Positions 18,307 to 27,372 of a stretch of DNA of 64,000 bases are shown one piece after another (the stretch's first letter is position 1; each line of letters starts with the position of its first letter). Source of the stretch: Lachnospiraceae bacterium. GTDB taxonomy: Bacteria; Bacillota; Clostridia; Lachnospirales; Lachnospiraceae. The stretch covers positions 124,001 to 188,000 of the forward strand of contig JAFZLD010000006.1 of NCBI GenBank assembly GCA_017553505.1, given 5' to 3'. Both the position numbers and the translations under genes were made by a program. Below the pieces are notes generated by a model. The model was not told the origin of the DNA. It did not search any database and worked only from the letters and a program-made list of their open reading frames with translations.

Positions 18307-20127
18307 CTATTTGACTATATTAAACAAAGCCTCGAATTCTTCTCTGTTCACTTTTTCTTTTTCAATCAAAAGTTCCGCACAGGCCTTTAAAACACCCATA
18401 TGCTCGCGAATGACTTTCTCGGCTTCCTTGTAGCATTTGTCGATGATTGCCTTGACTTCTCTGTCAATCTCACCTGCAACAACTTCGGAATGATTCTTGG
18501 CATGAGCTAGGTCGCGACCGATAAATACTTCATCCTCGTCCTCATCCTCGTAGCAGATAACGCCGATGTTGTCGGACATACCGTACTTGGTAACCATCTT
18601 ACGCGCAAGCTTGGTGGCACGCTTGATATCGTTGGAAGCGCCGGTGGTGATGTCGCCAAAGGTAATAGCCTCTGCGATTCTGCCGCCGAGGAGTGTCATA
18701 ATCTCCTGCTCCATACGGCTCTTTGTATAGTGAATATCGTCGTGCTCGGGAATAGGCATGGTGTAACCTGCCGCACCGGGGCCTGTAGGAATAACCGAAA
18801 TGGTATATACAGGATCGGTATCGGGAAGCACGTGGAATAAAATCGCATGACCCGCTTCGTGGTATGCGGTAATCTTCTTGTCTTTGTCTGAAATAATCTT
18901 GCTCTTCTTCTCTACGCCGATTCCGACTTTGACAAAAGAATCCTTAATATCCTGCTGGGTAATAAAGGCTCTGTCGTCCTTGGCAGCCGCAATGGCCGAT
19001 TCGTTAAGAAGGTTCTCAAGATCTGCGCCGGTAAAGCCTGCAGTGGTAGCTGCAATTCCGTGAAGGTCAACATCATCGCCGAGAGGCTTGTTCTTGGCAT
19101 GAATCTGAAGTATCTCTTCGCGTCCGCCCACATCCGGAACTCCGACAGCAATCTTACGGTCGAATCGTCCGGGACGAAGAATAGCGGGATCGAGAATATC
19201 TACACGGTTGGTAGCCGCAAGAACGATAATACCTGAGTTCTCCTTAAATCCGTCCATTTCAACAAGGAGCTGGTTAAGTGTCTGCTCTCTTTCATCGTGG
19301 CCGCCGCCCATACCGGTACCGCGGCGTCTTGCAACTGCGTCTATCTCGTCGATAAATACCATACAAGGTGAGTTCTTCTTGGCTTCTTCGAATAAGTCTC
19401 TTACACGGGAAGCACCCACACCTACGAACATTTCAACAAAGTCTGAACCTGAAATGCTAAAGAAAGGAACTTCCGCCTCACCTGCGATAGCCTTGGCAAG
19501 GAGTGTCTTACCTGTTCCGGGAGGTCCCTCAAGAAGTACACCCTTGGGGATACGCGCGCCAACCTTGATAAACTTAGCGGGGTTCTTAAGAAACTCTACT
19601 ATCTCGTCGAGTTCTTCCTTTTCCTCTTTGAGGCCTGCTACGTCCTTAAGCTTGATAGGGTTGTCATCGCCTACGTACATTCTGGCGCGGGACTTGCCGA
19701 AATTCATCATCTTGGCATTCTGACCGCCACCGCTCTGCGATGTCATAACCACAAACAGGAACACTCCTATTATAAGGATAACAAGCACCGGAAGAGCATA
19801 CGATAAGAACCAGTTCTCTCTGGGAATGTCCTCTACATATAACTTAACGTCAGTTTTACTTATTTCTTCTTCAAAAGAAATTACATCCGTAACAAATAAC
19901 TGCTTGGCAGTGTTGTTGTTAAATTTAACTTCTACCGCGCCTGTTCTGTTCTCCGCGTTGGGATTGATTATTACCTCGCTTACGAACTTATCGGAAATAT
20001 CCTTCATAAGCTGGTCTTTGGTGTAATAATCCCTCGGTCTTTGCACAAAAGAAAGGAATATGGCAAAGGCCAGAAGCGCAAGCATCAGGGCAAAAGAAAC
20101 CCGATACCCCTGTGTTTTTTTTCTCAA
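18307..20127 (-). CDS. ftsH: ATP-dependent zinc metalloprotease FtsH
   Basis: A 606-residue membrane-anchored AAA+ protease that degrades damaged or regulatory membrane and cytoplasmic proteins. Two membrane helices (about 9-27 and 108-127) frame an extracytoplasmic part; then come Walker A GPPGTGKT, Walker [10 protein letters not shown], the second region of homology, and the zinc motif HEAGH with His423. The start is a TTG at 20127, eight bases after AGAGG; no ATG offers a better site. The gene is 21 bases after hpt, giving the tilS-hpt-ftsH order common in Firmicutes. Confidence 0.97.
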   Translation of the reverse strand: MRKKTQGYRVSFALMLALLAFAIFLSFVQRPRDYYTKDQLMKDISDKFVSEVIINPNAENRTGAVEVKFNNNTAKQLFVTDVISFEEEISKTDVKLYVEDIPRENWFLSYALPVLVILIIGVFLFVVMTSQSGGGQNAKMMNFGKSRARMYVGDDNPIKLKDVAGLKEEKEELDEIVEFLKNPAKFIKVGARIPKGVLLEGPPGTGKTLLAKAIAGEAEVPFFSISGSDFVEMFVGVGASRVRDLFEEAKKNSPCMVFIDEIDAVARRRGTGMGGGHDEREQTLNQLLVEMDGFKENSGIIVLAATNRVDILDPAILRPGRFDRKIAVGVPDVGGREEILQIHAKNKPLGDDVDLHGIAATTAGFTGADLENLLNESAIAAAKDDRAFITQQDIKDSFVKVGIGVEKKSKIISDKDKKITAYHEAGHAILFHVLPDTDPVYTISVIPTGPGAAGYTMPIPEHDDIHYTKSRMEQEIMTLLGGRIAEAITFGDITTGASNDIKRATKLARKMVTKYGMSDNIGVICYEDEDEDEVFIGRDLAHAKNHSEVVAGEIDREVKAIIDKCYKEAEKVIREHMGVLKACAELLIEKEKVNREEFEALFNIVK

Positions 20128-20148
20128 AATTAAATCCTCTGTCTTTCT

Positions 20149-20676
20149 TTATTTGAATACAACCTCTCCGATATAAGGAAGGTTTCTGTATACCTGGTCA
20201 TAGTCAAGGCCGTAACCTACTACGAACACATCAGGGATCTTAAATCCCGTATAATCAACATTAACATCCACTACTCGACGGTCGGGCTTGTCAAGAAGTG
20301 TGCAAAGCTTGAGGCTTGCGGGCTTTCTGTCCTTAAGCATCTCAAGAAGGTAGCTTAATGTACGACCTGAGTCCACGATATCCTCTACAACAAGAACATC
20401 CTTGCCGATAAGGGGCTCGTCAAGGTCCTTAACAATCTTTACAACGCCGCTGGACTTGGTATCGCCGCCGTAGCTTGAAACAGACATAAAGTCAAGGGAA
20501 ACGGGAAGGTTAATACGCTTAGCAAGCTCGCACATAAAGAAACTTCCGCCCTTAAGTACGCATACAAGGTGAACTGTCTTACCGGCATAATCCTTGGTAA
20601 TCTGGTCGCCGATTTCTTGAATTCTCCTATCAACCTCTTCCTCTGTCAAAAGAACCTTTACTTCATGATCCAACAT
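20149..20676 (-). CDS. hpt: Hypoxanthine phosphoribosyltransferase
   Basis: A 175-residue purine salvage enzyme that joins hypoxanthine or guanine to PRPP. The PRPP-binding motif VLVVEDIVDSGRT lies near residue 95 and the base-binding end DVFVVGYGLDYD near the C-terminus. Length is normal. It begins three bases after the tilS stop, so the two are co-transcribed. Confidence 0.96.
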   Translation of the reverse strand: MLDHEVKVLLTEEEVDRRIQEIGDQITKDYAGKTVHLVCVLKGGSFFMCELAKRINLPVSLDFMSVSSYGGDTKSSGVVKIVKDLDEPLIGKDVLVVEDIVDSGRTLSYLLEMLKDRKPASLKLCTLLDKPDRRVVDVNVDYTGFKIPDVFVVGYGLDYDQVYRNLPYIGEVVFK

Positions 20677-20679
20677 CTC

Positions 20680-22074
20680 TTAATCCTCCTTCAAAACGGT
20701 AATCCTTATAACCCGTTTTGTCTCTTTAGTTACTTTGTAATTTTCACTAATCCGATATCCCACAACCCACAGAACATCGCTTCCGCATGCAATTACAGGC
20801 ACGCTGTCGCGAACTCCCGCAGGTATCTTTACATCAATCATGTAGTCTTTGAGTTTCTTGGTGCCGCCGCCTGAAGTAACGGAAATTGTGTCCCCCGTTC
20901 TTCTGCTTCGCATCACCAAAATATCCTTTATTTTACCATAATCAAAGCATTTAGTATACTTTAATTTCCCATAGTCAAAGCCTTCGCTGTTATCGAACAA
21001 CTCAGCCTTAACAGTATATCCCGATGCCTTGAACGAACTACCGTCCGGAACGATCTCTGTCTCGCTTAAACTCTCCGAAACAATGCCCTCGCGAGTCAAA
21101 GTCAAAGTGTCGTAAGACGAAACCGCTGTGATATTGTAAGGAAGATTAACGCTCTTCGTACCGCTCTTATTAAGAAGCGATAAAATATCATTCAAATGAA
21201 CGTGCGTAATATCCCTGTTACCCGGAACTAACGTATCGATGGCCTGCTTAATAAGCATACTCTGCAGGTATTCATCCATTGTTAAAATCTTACGGGCGTC
21301 CAAAGAAATCTGCGTCTCAGTCTCTCTTACGCACGCATCTCTATAGCATTCCTCGCAGCGCTTAAGGGCGAACTCATACAGCCCCGACAGCTGCTCGGCC
21401 GTCTCAAACATATGAAGCGTAGCGCCTCCGTTAATACTGTCCTCAAGTGCCGGAAGTATGTTATTACGGATACGGTTACGCGCATAATCGTCGGTAAGAT
21501 TGGAAGCGTCGGTACAGAACTTAACTCCCTCAGCCGCCAGAAACTCTTCAATCTCCGCCCTTGTGGCAAAAAGAAGAGGTCTAATAATATTGTCACGCTT
21601 GGCAGGAATCGAGATAAGTCCCTTGATACCTGTGCCACGAGCAAGATTAAACAGCATAGTCTCGGCTCTGTCGTTGCAATTGTGAGCCACTGCAATCTTG
21701 GTAGCGCCTACTTCGGTCAGAACCTCCTCAAAAGCCTCATATCTGGCCTTTCTGCCGGCGTCCTCGGTACCGATCTTTAATTCCCGTGACAACGCCTTAA
21801 TATCGACCTTACGAAGGAAGAACGGAATGTCCCGCTCCTTGCAAAGCGCCTCAACATATAAAGCTTCCGAATCCGCCTCGGGTCTTAAACAATGATTAAC
21901 ATGAACAACATACAAGGAAAGTGACCTTTTCACTTTTAAAGAATTCAGCAAAAGAAGGAGCGCCACTGAATCCGCTCCGCCCGATACACCCATAACAACC
22001 TTATCGCCCGGTTGAATAAGTGTCTTGTCCTTAATGAATTTCTCTGCTTTCGTAATAAAAATGTCTGTCTTCAT
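20680..22074 (-). CDS. tilS: tRNA(Ile)-lysidine synthetase
   Basis: A 464-residue enzyme that adds lysine to C34 of the CAU-anticodon tRNA-Ile so that it reads AUA. The PP-loop SGGADS sits near residue 30, the N-terminal ATP pyrophosphatase domain continues to about residue 215, and the C-terminal TilS substrate-binding domain ends with GTKKLKDYMIDVKIP. It precedes hpt by three bases. The gene is separated from divIC by a hairpin but no strong promoter of its own was seen, so partial read-through is likely. Confidence 0.95.
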   Translation of the reverse strand: MKTDIFITKAEKFIKDKTLIQPGDKVVMGVSGGADSVALLLLLNSLKVKRSLSLYVVHVNHCLRPEADSEALYVEALCKERDIPFFLRKVDIKALSRELKIGTEDAGRKARYEAFEEVLTEVGATKIAVAHNCNDRAETMLFNLARGTGIKGLISIPAKRDNIIRPLLFATRAEIEEFLAAEGVKFCTDASNLTDDYARNRIRNNILPALEDSINGGATLHMFETAEQLSGLYEFALKRCEECYRDACVRETETQISLDARKILTMDEYLQSMLIKQAIDTLVPGNRDITHVHLNDILSLLNKSGTKSVNLPYNITAVSSYDTLTLTREGIVSESLSETEIVPDGSSFKASGYTVKAELFDNSEGFDYGKLKYTKCFDYGKIKDILVMRSRRTGDTISVTSGGGTKKLKDYMIDVKIPAGVRDSVPVIACGSDVLWVVGYRISENYKVTKETKRVIRITVLKED

Positions 22075-22104
22075 TAAATGCTATTATGCCACTGTAATCA
22101 TAAA

Positions 22105-22140
22105 TATAAAACACCTTCCGTCAAATAATCAACGGAAGGT
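22105..22140 (-). terminator. Terminator or attenuator between divIC and tilS
   Basis: Perfect nine-base arms ACCTTCCGT/ACGGAAGGT (22140-22132, 22121-22113) with a ten-base loop and GTTTTAT on the minus strand. Confidence 0.75.
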
Positions 22141-22169
22141 AACAATTTTGTATGAATTATAAACAGATT

Positions 22170-22478
22170 TTAATTATCTGCTTCAAGAATAATCTCATCC
22201 TTGTACACAAGACCGAGTCTTTCCTTGGCCAAATCTTCCACGTACTGCTTGGTCTGAGTGTATTTTCTGTATTCTTCTATCTCTTCGCTGCGTCTCTCCT
22301 GCTCTTCAATCTGCTCAACCAGATACTTCTCGCGCTTCTCGTAGGCGGCTTTCTTGTCTCTTAATTCGTTACTCTTGAATAAAACGACAAGGACAATCAT
22401 AGCTACTACGGCGGTTACAAGAAACATCCCACCAAAATTGACTGAGCGGCGACGCATTTTCATCTTACGTCTTGCCAT
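22170..22478 (-). CDS. divIC: Septum formation initiator, DivIC/FtsL family
   Basis: A 102-residue single-pass membrane protein. A basic N-terminus (about 1-14), one membrane helix (about 17-34) and an extracellular coiled coil (about 36-75, rich in Glu/Arg/Lys heptads) are the layout of DivIC/FtsB, which recruits and activates the septal wall synthase complex. Position between rqcP and tilS matches the Firmicutes order. GGGGAT lies eight bases before the ATG. Confidence 0.88.
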   Translation of the reverse strand: MARRKMKMRRRSVNFGGMFLVTAVVAMIVLVVLFKSNELRDKKAAYEKREKYLVEQIEEQERRSEEIEEYRKYTQTKQYVEDLAKERLGLVYKDEIILEADN

Positions 22479-22516
22479 CAGTTGATCCCCGTTTACATAA
22501 TTCTGTTAACATAATT

Positions 22517-22545
22517 ATAATATGTCAAAATTAACTATTCGTCAA
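22517..22545 (-). promoter_or_regulatory. Putative promoter of divIC
   Basis: Minus-strand -35 TTGACG (22545-22540), 17-base spacer, -10 TATTAT (22522-22517), about 40 bases before divIC and just after the rqcP stop. Confidence 0.65.
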
Positions 22546-22566
22546 CACCCAATGAAAAGCGATTCT

Positions 22567-22806
22567 TTAGAGATATTTGAAGAGTTCTCCCGCGGTTTCT
22601 TTTTTGACGGTTTCCTGAATATCGAGTACTTCCGCCTTAACTTCCTTATTGCCAAAAGAAATCGCAATGACATCCCCCACCTTAACCTCGGTAGAAGCCT
22701 TAGCCACCTTGCCGTTGATGGTCACACGTCCGTTATCGCATGCCTCATTGGCTACGGTTCTTCTTTTGATAAGCCTTGATACCTTTAAATACTTGTCCAA
22801 TCTCAT
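22567..22806 (-). CDS. rqcP: S4-domain RNA-binding protein, RqcP/Hsp15-like
   Basis: A 79-residue protein made of a single S4 fold (MRLDKYLKVSRLIKRR at the start, then GRVTINGKVAKAS). RqcP (YabO) binds stalled 50S subunits with RqcH and drives alanine tailing in ribosome quality control. Position next to divIC supports this over the heat-shock Hsp15 branch. AAAGGA lies upstream of the ATG. It starts only about 30 bases after the HU terminator. Confidence 0.88.
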   Translation of the reverse strand: MRLDKYLKVSRLIKRRTVANEACDNGRVTINGKVAKASTEVKVGDVIAISFGNKEVKAEVLDIQETVKKETAGELFKYL

Positions 22807-22833
22807 TACAGTGAGTTCCTTTCAATGTTAATA

Positions 22834-22866
22834 ACAAAAAAATAGGGCTACTCAATGAGTAGCCCC
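22834..22866 (-). terminator. Terminator of the HU gene
   Basis: Perfect nine-base arms GGGCTACTC/GAGTAGCCC (22865-22857, 22853-22845) with a three-base loop, then TATTTTTTTG on the minus strand. Confidence 0.9.
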
Positions 22867-22883
22867 GAATTTACCTAAGCGGA

Positions 22884-23162
22884 TTATTTGCCGTTAACTA
22901 AATCCTTTAAAGCCTTGCCTGCGCTGAACTTAGGAGCCTTGGAAGCCTTAATCTTCATCTCGGCACCGGTCTGAGGGTTACGTCCGGTTCTAGCTGCTCT
23001 CTTGGTAACTTCGAAAGTACCAAAGCCAACTAACTGAACCTTTCCGCCCTTCTTTAATTCCTTACCAACTACTTCTGTGAAAGCCTTAACAGCCTTCTCA
23101 GCATCCTTCTTGGTTAATCCTGCGGAAGCAGCGATAGCATCAACTAATTCTGTCTTGTTCAT
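22884..23162 (-). CDS. hup: HU family DNA-binding protein
   Basis: A 92-residue nucleoid protein that bends DNA as a dimer. MNKTELVDAIA at the N-terminus and the DNA-gripping arm with GRNPQTG near residue 62 are diagnostic of HU. A very strong ribosome binding site (AGAGGAGGAG) and a near-consensus promoter fit its abundance. It is first in the block that continues with rqcP and divIC. Confidence 0.97.
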   Translation of the reverse strand: MNKTELVDAIAASAGLTKKDAEKAVKAFTEVVGKELKKGGKVQLVGFGTFEVTKRAARTGRNPQTGAEMKIKASKAPKFSAGKALKDLVNGK

Positions 23163-23226
23163 TGAGAACTCCTCCTCTTATAATGAGTCTAGTTAATACG
23201 TTCCCCTTTGGAAAACGTCTATATTA

Positions 23227-23255
23227 GTTATATATTTTTTTGAGTTTTTTGTCAA
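23227..23255 (-). promoter_or_regulatory. Promoter of the HU gene
   Basis: Minus-strand -35 TTGACA (23255-23250), 17-base A-rich spacer, -10 TATAAC (23232-23227). The transcript would have a leader of about 55 bases ending in AGAGGAGGAG. Confidence 0.85.
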
Positions 23256-23394
23256 GGAAAAATGCCCATTTTTCGCGGTTTTCGCGACTTTTTTTATTAA
23301 TAAATTGCGAAAAATTTATGACGCTAATTTTATAAAATATCGCCTCTTAATTAACGAAAAATTATTGCCTAATTTGGCTCGCACATTTTTGTGA

Positions 23395-24726
23395 CTAATT
23401 ACCCGAAACAGAGTTGTTACCGCTTACGGAGCTTGTTTTTTCTTCTTTTTCTTTTTCAAGGCTTTCGAAACTGTAGTATACATTTTCGGCCGTGTTTTCT
23501 ATTTTAACCGTGTAAGTTCTGGTAATATATCCGTTCTTTCGAAGCGTAATGGTGTGACTGCCCGACTCCTTTTTGATGGAAATAGGGGTCATGCCCATGT
23601 AATTACCGTCGAGAGATACCTCTACGCCGGTAGGTGCCGATATGACGATAAAGTATCCGTCGGTCTTGGATTCTTCTTTTTCCTCGGTCTTGGTCTCGGA
23701 TTTCTCAAGTGAAACCGGGAGGGTCGCCTGTGACTCCGCTACTTTAAAATGCCTTGTAAGCGTCTCGTAGCCGCTTGCGGAGGCTACCAGCTTGTGAAGG
23801 CCGTATGTATACTCCTGAAGTCTTGAATGGTCTATCAGTCTGCCATCCACGTAGACTTCGGCATTCTCGGGGGTGACACTGAACAATACCTTACCGATCT
23901 TGACCTCTTCGACCTCAATGTCGCTTACGTCGAGCACAGTTTTTTCGTTCCTGTCTATAGTGACCGTTTTCTCCGCCTCGGTGAGACCCTTGGTAAAAGA
24001 AATCTTATGCTCGCCTTCGGGAAGAGTAACCTCCATACCTTTGATGATATGGACATTTAAATCCTTGCCTACCTGAAGCGTTCCGCCTACCAACGCGTCC
24101 TCGCCCCTGAGCTTGAGGGTACCGTGGCCTTTTAAAACGGTTATGGCGTATACTTCATTGTTCTCGCCCACAAGTGTAAGTACATCTTCGGGCTTTAAGT
24201 CGCGTATCGTCTCTCTGGACGATGCGCCGAGAAGAATTGTGCCTTCGGTTAGCTTGTAGCTTTCGGTCTTGTATTTAAGCACCTTGGCCGCCGAGTCAAC
24301 AGAGAAGCCGGCTGTATCTTCCATTACGAGAGTTGCCTTAACTTCACGTAACGACACGAGGAGCTTCTTGCTTTTTAAAAAGGTTATATCGTAAATATAT
24401 CCTTCTTTGATCTGGTCAAGGGTGATTGCTGAGCCGTACTTGTCTGCATAAGTGGATACGGAGTCGTAGGAAAGCGTGTAGTATTTCTTTAACTCATAAT
24501 TGTAAAAAGAAATCGTGCCGTTAACCTTGCTGACTGTCGTAACTACCGCGGTATCTGCGGAATCGTACTCGCCCGGGCGGGAAGCTTCGAATTCGTGCTG
24601 AATCTCTGCGGAAGACTTGCTTGCGGATGACGTTTCGGTAACTTTTCCTTTACCTGAAAAGGTGCAGGCCGCACAACCTAAGCACAATATTAAAATCGAT
24701 AACAGAATTGTTATTCGCTTTTTCAC
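23395..24726 (-). CDS. PEGA-domain lipoprotein
   Basis: A 443-residue secreted protein. A signal peptide ends in LGCAAC, where Cys18 or Cys21 could be lipid-modified, although neither has a perfect lipobox. Residues 60-290 hold beta-rich repeats I cannot name. Two PEGA modules follow: about 288-352 (ENAEVYVDGRLID) and about 364-430 (GVEVSLDGNYMGMTPI), small surface beta domains of S-layer and sensor proteins. A Glu/Lys-rich spacer separates them and the tail is Ser/Asn-rich. It starts ten bases after the cca stop. The role is unknown, possibly an envelope scaffold. Confidence 0.8.
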   Translation of the reverse strand: MKKRITILLSILILCLGCAACTFSGKGKVTETSSASKSSAEIQHEFEASRPGEYDSADTAVVTTVSKVNGTISFYNYELKKYYTLSYDSVSTYADKYGSAITLDQIKEGYIYDITFLKSKKLLVSLREVKATLVMEDTAGFSVDSAAKVLKYKTESYKLTEGTILLGASSRETIRDLKPEDVLTLVGENNEVYAITVLKGHGTLKLRGEDALVGGTLQVGKDLNVHIIKGMEVTLPEGEHKISFTKGLTEAEKTVTIDRNEKTVLDVSDIEVEEVKIGKVLFSVTPENAEVYVDGRLIDHSRLQEYTYGLHKLVASASGYETLTRHFKVAESQATLPVSLEKSETKTEEKEESKTDGYFIVISAPTGVEVSLDGNYMGMTPISIKKESGSHTITLRKNGYITRTYTVKIENTAENVYYSFESLEKEKEEKTSSVSGNNSVSGN

Positions 24727-24736
24727 TTTTCTCCCC

Positions 24737-26068
24737 TTATTTAAGACTGTCTATTCGTGACAGCAGATAATCTTTGTTGTTCTTGGCGGGATCGTCAAGC
24801 ACTTCTTCAAGAAGGGCCTTTAATACGGCACCGACCCCGGGACCTGCGGGAACACCGGCCTTAATAACGTCGCTTCCCGTAATGACAAGGTCCTTTATAT
24901 TGATGCAGTCTCCTGCTTCTTTGACTTTCAGATATGCTTCTTTGAGCACTTCGAGGTCTTCAAGCTTTTCTTCTCTGTTATAGAAGCTCTGAGCCATAAT
25001 GTCGGCCTTGTTGAAGTCAAAAATCATAGGGAAAAACTCTTCCCCGATTCGATTCATATATCTTCTGATATGAGACGGTACGGCACCGATAAACCAGTCG
25101 TGGCACTCCACGAGTCTGCATACCTTGGTCTTGGTATCATTGTCAAACTTAAGCCTGTTAAAGACCTCTGCGGCAATCTTGGCTCCGACTTCGGGATGTC
25201 CGTAGAAATGATCTACGCCCTTCTCGTCCGTAGTCTTAGTATCCATCTTGCCTATATCATGGAAGAGCCCAGCAAGTCTCATGACCTTGTCCGGAGGAAG
25301 GTACTGCATAACCTTAAGAGAGTGCTCGCCCACAGAATATGCATGATTGGGGTTGTTCTGTTCGCTCTCCATAGCTCTGTCGAACTCGGGAAGGATAACC
25401 TTTGTGATTCCAAGTTCCCAGGCAAGTTTTAAAAACTCCGGGTGGTCGCTGGTAAGTAACTTAATCAGCTCTACCTGAATACGCTCGGCACTGATCTTGG
25501 ATAATGTACCCGCAAGTTCTCTGATGGCTTCCTGAGTCTTTTCTTCTATTGTGTAATCAAGCTGAGCCGCAAATCTGACAGCTCGCATGATTCTTAATGC
25601 ATCTTCGGAAAGTCTGTCGTGAGGTACTCCAACGCAACGTATTACATGATTCTTTAAGTCCTCGATGCCTCCGTACAGATCCACAATTCCGCTTGTGGGA
25701 TTGTACGCCATAGCATTTATGGTAAAGTCTCGTCTTAAGAGGTCTTCTTTTAACTCAGCGGTAAAAGTAACTTCCTTGGGGTGTCTCGCGTCTTCGTATT
25801 CGCCGTCTATTCTGTAGGTTGTTACCTCGTAGATTTCTTTGCCCAAAAGAACGGATATGGTTCCGTGCTTAATTCCTGTATCAAAGGTCTTCTTGAAAAG
25901 TGCCTTGGTCTCAAGGGGCTTGGCGGAAGTGGTGATGTCCCAGTCATTGGGAGTCCTTCCTAAAATCGAATCGCGCACGCAGCCGCCCACAGCGTAGGCT
26001 TCGTAACCCGCCGATTCAAGTGTATCTATTATGAACTTAACATTCTTGGGTAGGTCTATTTTGATCAA
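24737..26068 (-). CDS. cca: CCA-adding tRNA nucleotidyltransferase with HD domain
   Basis: A 443-residue class II nucleotidyltransferase that builds or repairs the 3' CCA of tRNAs. The head domain has GGCVRDSILGR and the catalytic DWDITT; the neck follows, and a C-terminal HD domain shows GLFHDIGKMDT. I chose TTG 26068 because AGGAGT lies seven bases upstream; the frame opens at GTG 26092 but that lacks a site. It matters for this genome because the tRNA-Gly in the window has no encoded CCA. Confidence 0.92.
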   Translation of the reverse strand: MIKIDLPKNVKFIIDTLESAGYEAYAVGGCVRDSILGRTPNDWDITTSAKPLETKALFKKTFDTGIKHGTISVLLGKEIYEVTTYRIDGEYEDARHPKEVTFTAELKEDLLRRDFTINAMAYNPTSGIVDLYGGIEDLKNHVIRCVGVPHDRLSEDALRIMRAVRFAAQLDYTIEEKTQEAIRELAGTLSKISAERIQVELIKLLTSDHPEFLKLAWELGITKVILPEFDRAMESEQNNPNHAYSVGEHSLKVMQYLPPDKVMRLAGLFHDIGKMDTKTTDEKGVDHFYGHPEVGAKIAAEVFNRLKFDNDTKTKVCRLVECHDWFIGAVPSHIRRYMNRIGEEFFPMIFDFNKADIMAQSFYNREEKLEDLEVLKEAYLKVKEAGDCINIKDLVITGSDVIKAGVPAGPGVGAVLKALLEEVLDDPAKNNKDYLLSRIDSLK

Positions 26069-26096
26069 AAAGTGTACTCCTAAATAATCCACAACT

Positions 26097-26136
26097 AAAA
26101 GGGGAACCCTTTTCAGGATTCCCTTTTATTATAACA
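26097..26136 (-). promoter_or_regulatory. ackA terminator abutting an extended -10 promoter for cca
   Basis: A hairpin (26127-26116 with 26108-26097) followed by TTTT ends ackA. Directly against its first arm lies an extended -10, TGTTATAAT (26136-26128), which could start a cca transcript inside the hairpin. The matching -35 (TTCAAT) is weak. Confidence 0.55.
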
Positions 26137-26161
26137 TATGATTTGTTCTAATTGAAAAACC

Positions 26162-27355
26162 TTATTTCACAAGTCTTACAGTCTCTCTGCAGATTGCGAG
26201 CTCTTCGTTGGTGGGAACTATCATGGTAACTACCTTGCTGCCGGGAGAAGAAAGAACTACTGTCTCACCGCGCATCTTGTTCTTCTCGGGATCGATGTCG
26301 GTTCCGAGATAGCCCAAGTACTCGCCTACCATTTCTCTTACGATAGAAGTGTTCTCACCTACGCCTGCGGTGTAAGCGATAACGTCAACACCGTTCATGG
26401 CAGCAGCGTATGCGCCGATGTACTTGGCTACGTGATAAGAGAATGTCTCAAGGGTAGTCTTGGCAAGTTCGTTGCCTTCATTATATGCTTTCTCTAAATC
26501 TCTGAAGTCGCTTGATACTTTGGAAAGGCCGTATACACCGGACTTCTTGTTAAGAATATTAAGTACTTCGTCTGCATCTGTGTTAAGCTTGCCTGCAAGG
26601 AAAGTTACGATTGCAGGGTCGATGCTGCCGGAACGGGTACCCATGATAAGACCGTCAAGGGGAGTAAGACCCATTGAAGTGTCTACGGACTTACCGTTCT
26701 TAACCGCTGAAATAGATGCACCGTTACCTAAGTGACATACGATGATCTTTAAGTCTTTTCTGTCCTTACCAAGGAACTTGGCAGCCTCGGTGGATACATA
26801 GTCGTGGCTGGTTCCGTGGAAACCGTAACGACGTACCTTATACTTTTCATAGTACTCGTAAGGAATTCCGTAAAGGAAAGCCTTAGGAGGCATGGTCTGA
26901 TGGAAAGCGGTATCAAATACTGCTACCATGGGAACATTAGGCATAAGCTTCTTGCAAGCGTTGATGCCGATAAGGTTAGCGGGATTGTGAAGAGGTGCAA
27001 GGTCGTTACACTCTTCGATTGCCTTAACCACTTCGTCGTTGATGACAACTGAAGTAGCGAACTTCTCGCCGCCGTGTACGATTCTGTGACCTACGGCATC
27101 AATATCGGAAAGAGACTTAACTACGCCGGTCTTGTCGTTGGTAAGAGCATCGATAACGAGCTGAACTGCAACGGTGTGGTCGGGCATGGGAGTAACGGTT
27201 ACTTCCTTGTCACCGCCCTTGGGCTGATAGGTAATCTGACTTCCGTCGATTCCGATTCTTTCGCAAAGACCTTTTGCAAGGACTTCTTCGCTGTCGGAGT
27301 TAATAAACTGGTACTTAAGTGATGAACTACCGCAGTTAATAACTAATACATTCAT
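26162..27355 (-). CDS. ackA: Acetate kinase
   Basis: A 397-residue enzyme that makes ATP from acetyl phosphate, giving acetate. [16 protein letters not shown] at the N-terminus, the signature [10 protein letters not shown] and the ATP loop CHLGNGASI are all present. Length is normal. Phosphotransacetylase is not next to it, unlike many relatives; instead proS lies 17 bases upstream, so the two are probably one transcript. Confidence 0.98.
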   Translation of the reverse strand: MNVLVINCGSSSLKYQFINSDSEEVLAKGLCERIGIDGSQITYQPKGGDKEVTVTPMPDHTVAVQLVIDALTNDKTGVVKSLSDIDAVGHRIVHGGEKFATSVVINDEVVKAIEECNDLAPLHNPANLIGINACKKLMPNVPMVAVFDTAFHQTMPPKAFLYGIPYEYYEKYKVRRYGFHGTSHDYVSTEAAKFLGKDRKDLKIIVCHLGNGASISAVKNGKSVDTSMGLTPLDGLIMGTRSGSIDPAIVTFLAGKLNTDADEVLNILNKKSGVYGLSKVSSDFRDLEKAYNEGNELAKTTLETFSYHVAKYIGAYAAAMNGVDVIAYTAGVGENTSIVREMVGEYLGYLGTDIDPEKNKMRGETVVLSSPGSKVVTMIVPTNEELAICRETVRLVK

Positions 27356-27372
27356 GATTCAAACCTCTCTTC

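Noticed and set aside
18108-18314. 68-codon plus-strand frame in the gap after ftsH.
   Set aside because: It is crossed by the terminator hairpin, has no ribosome binding site and no recognisable protein features.
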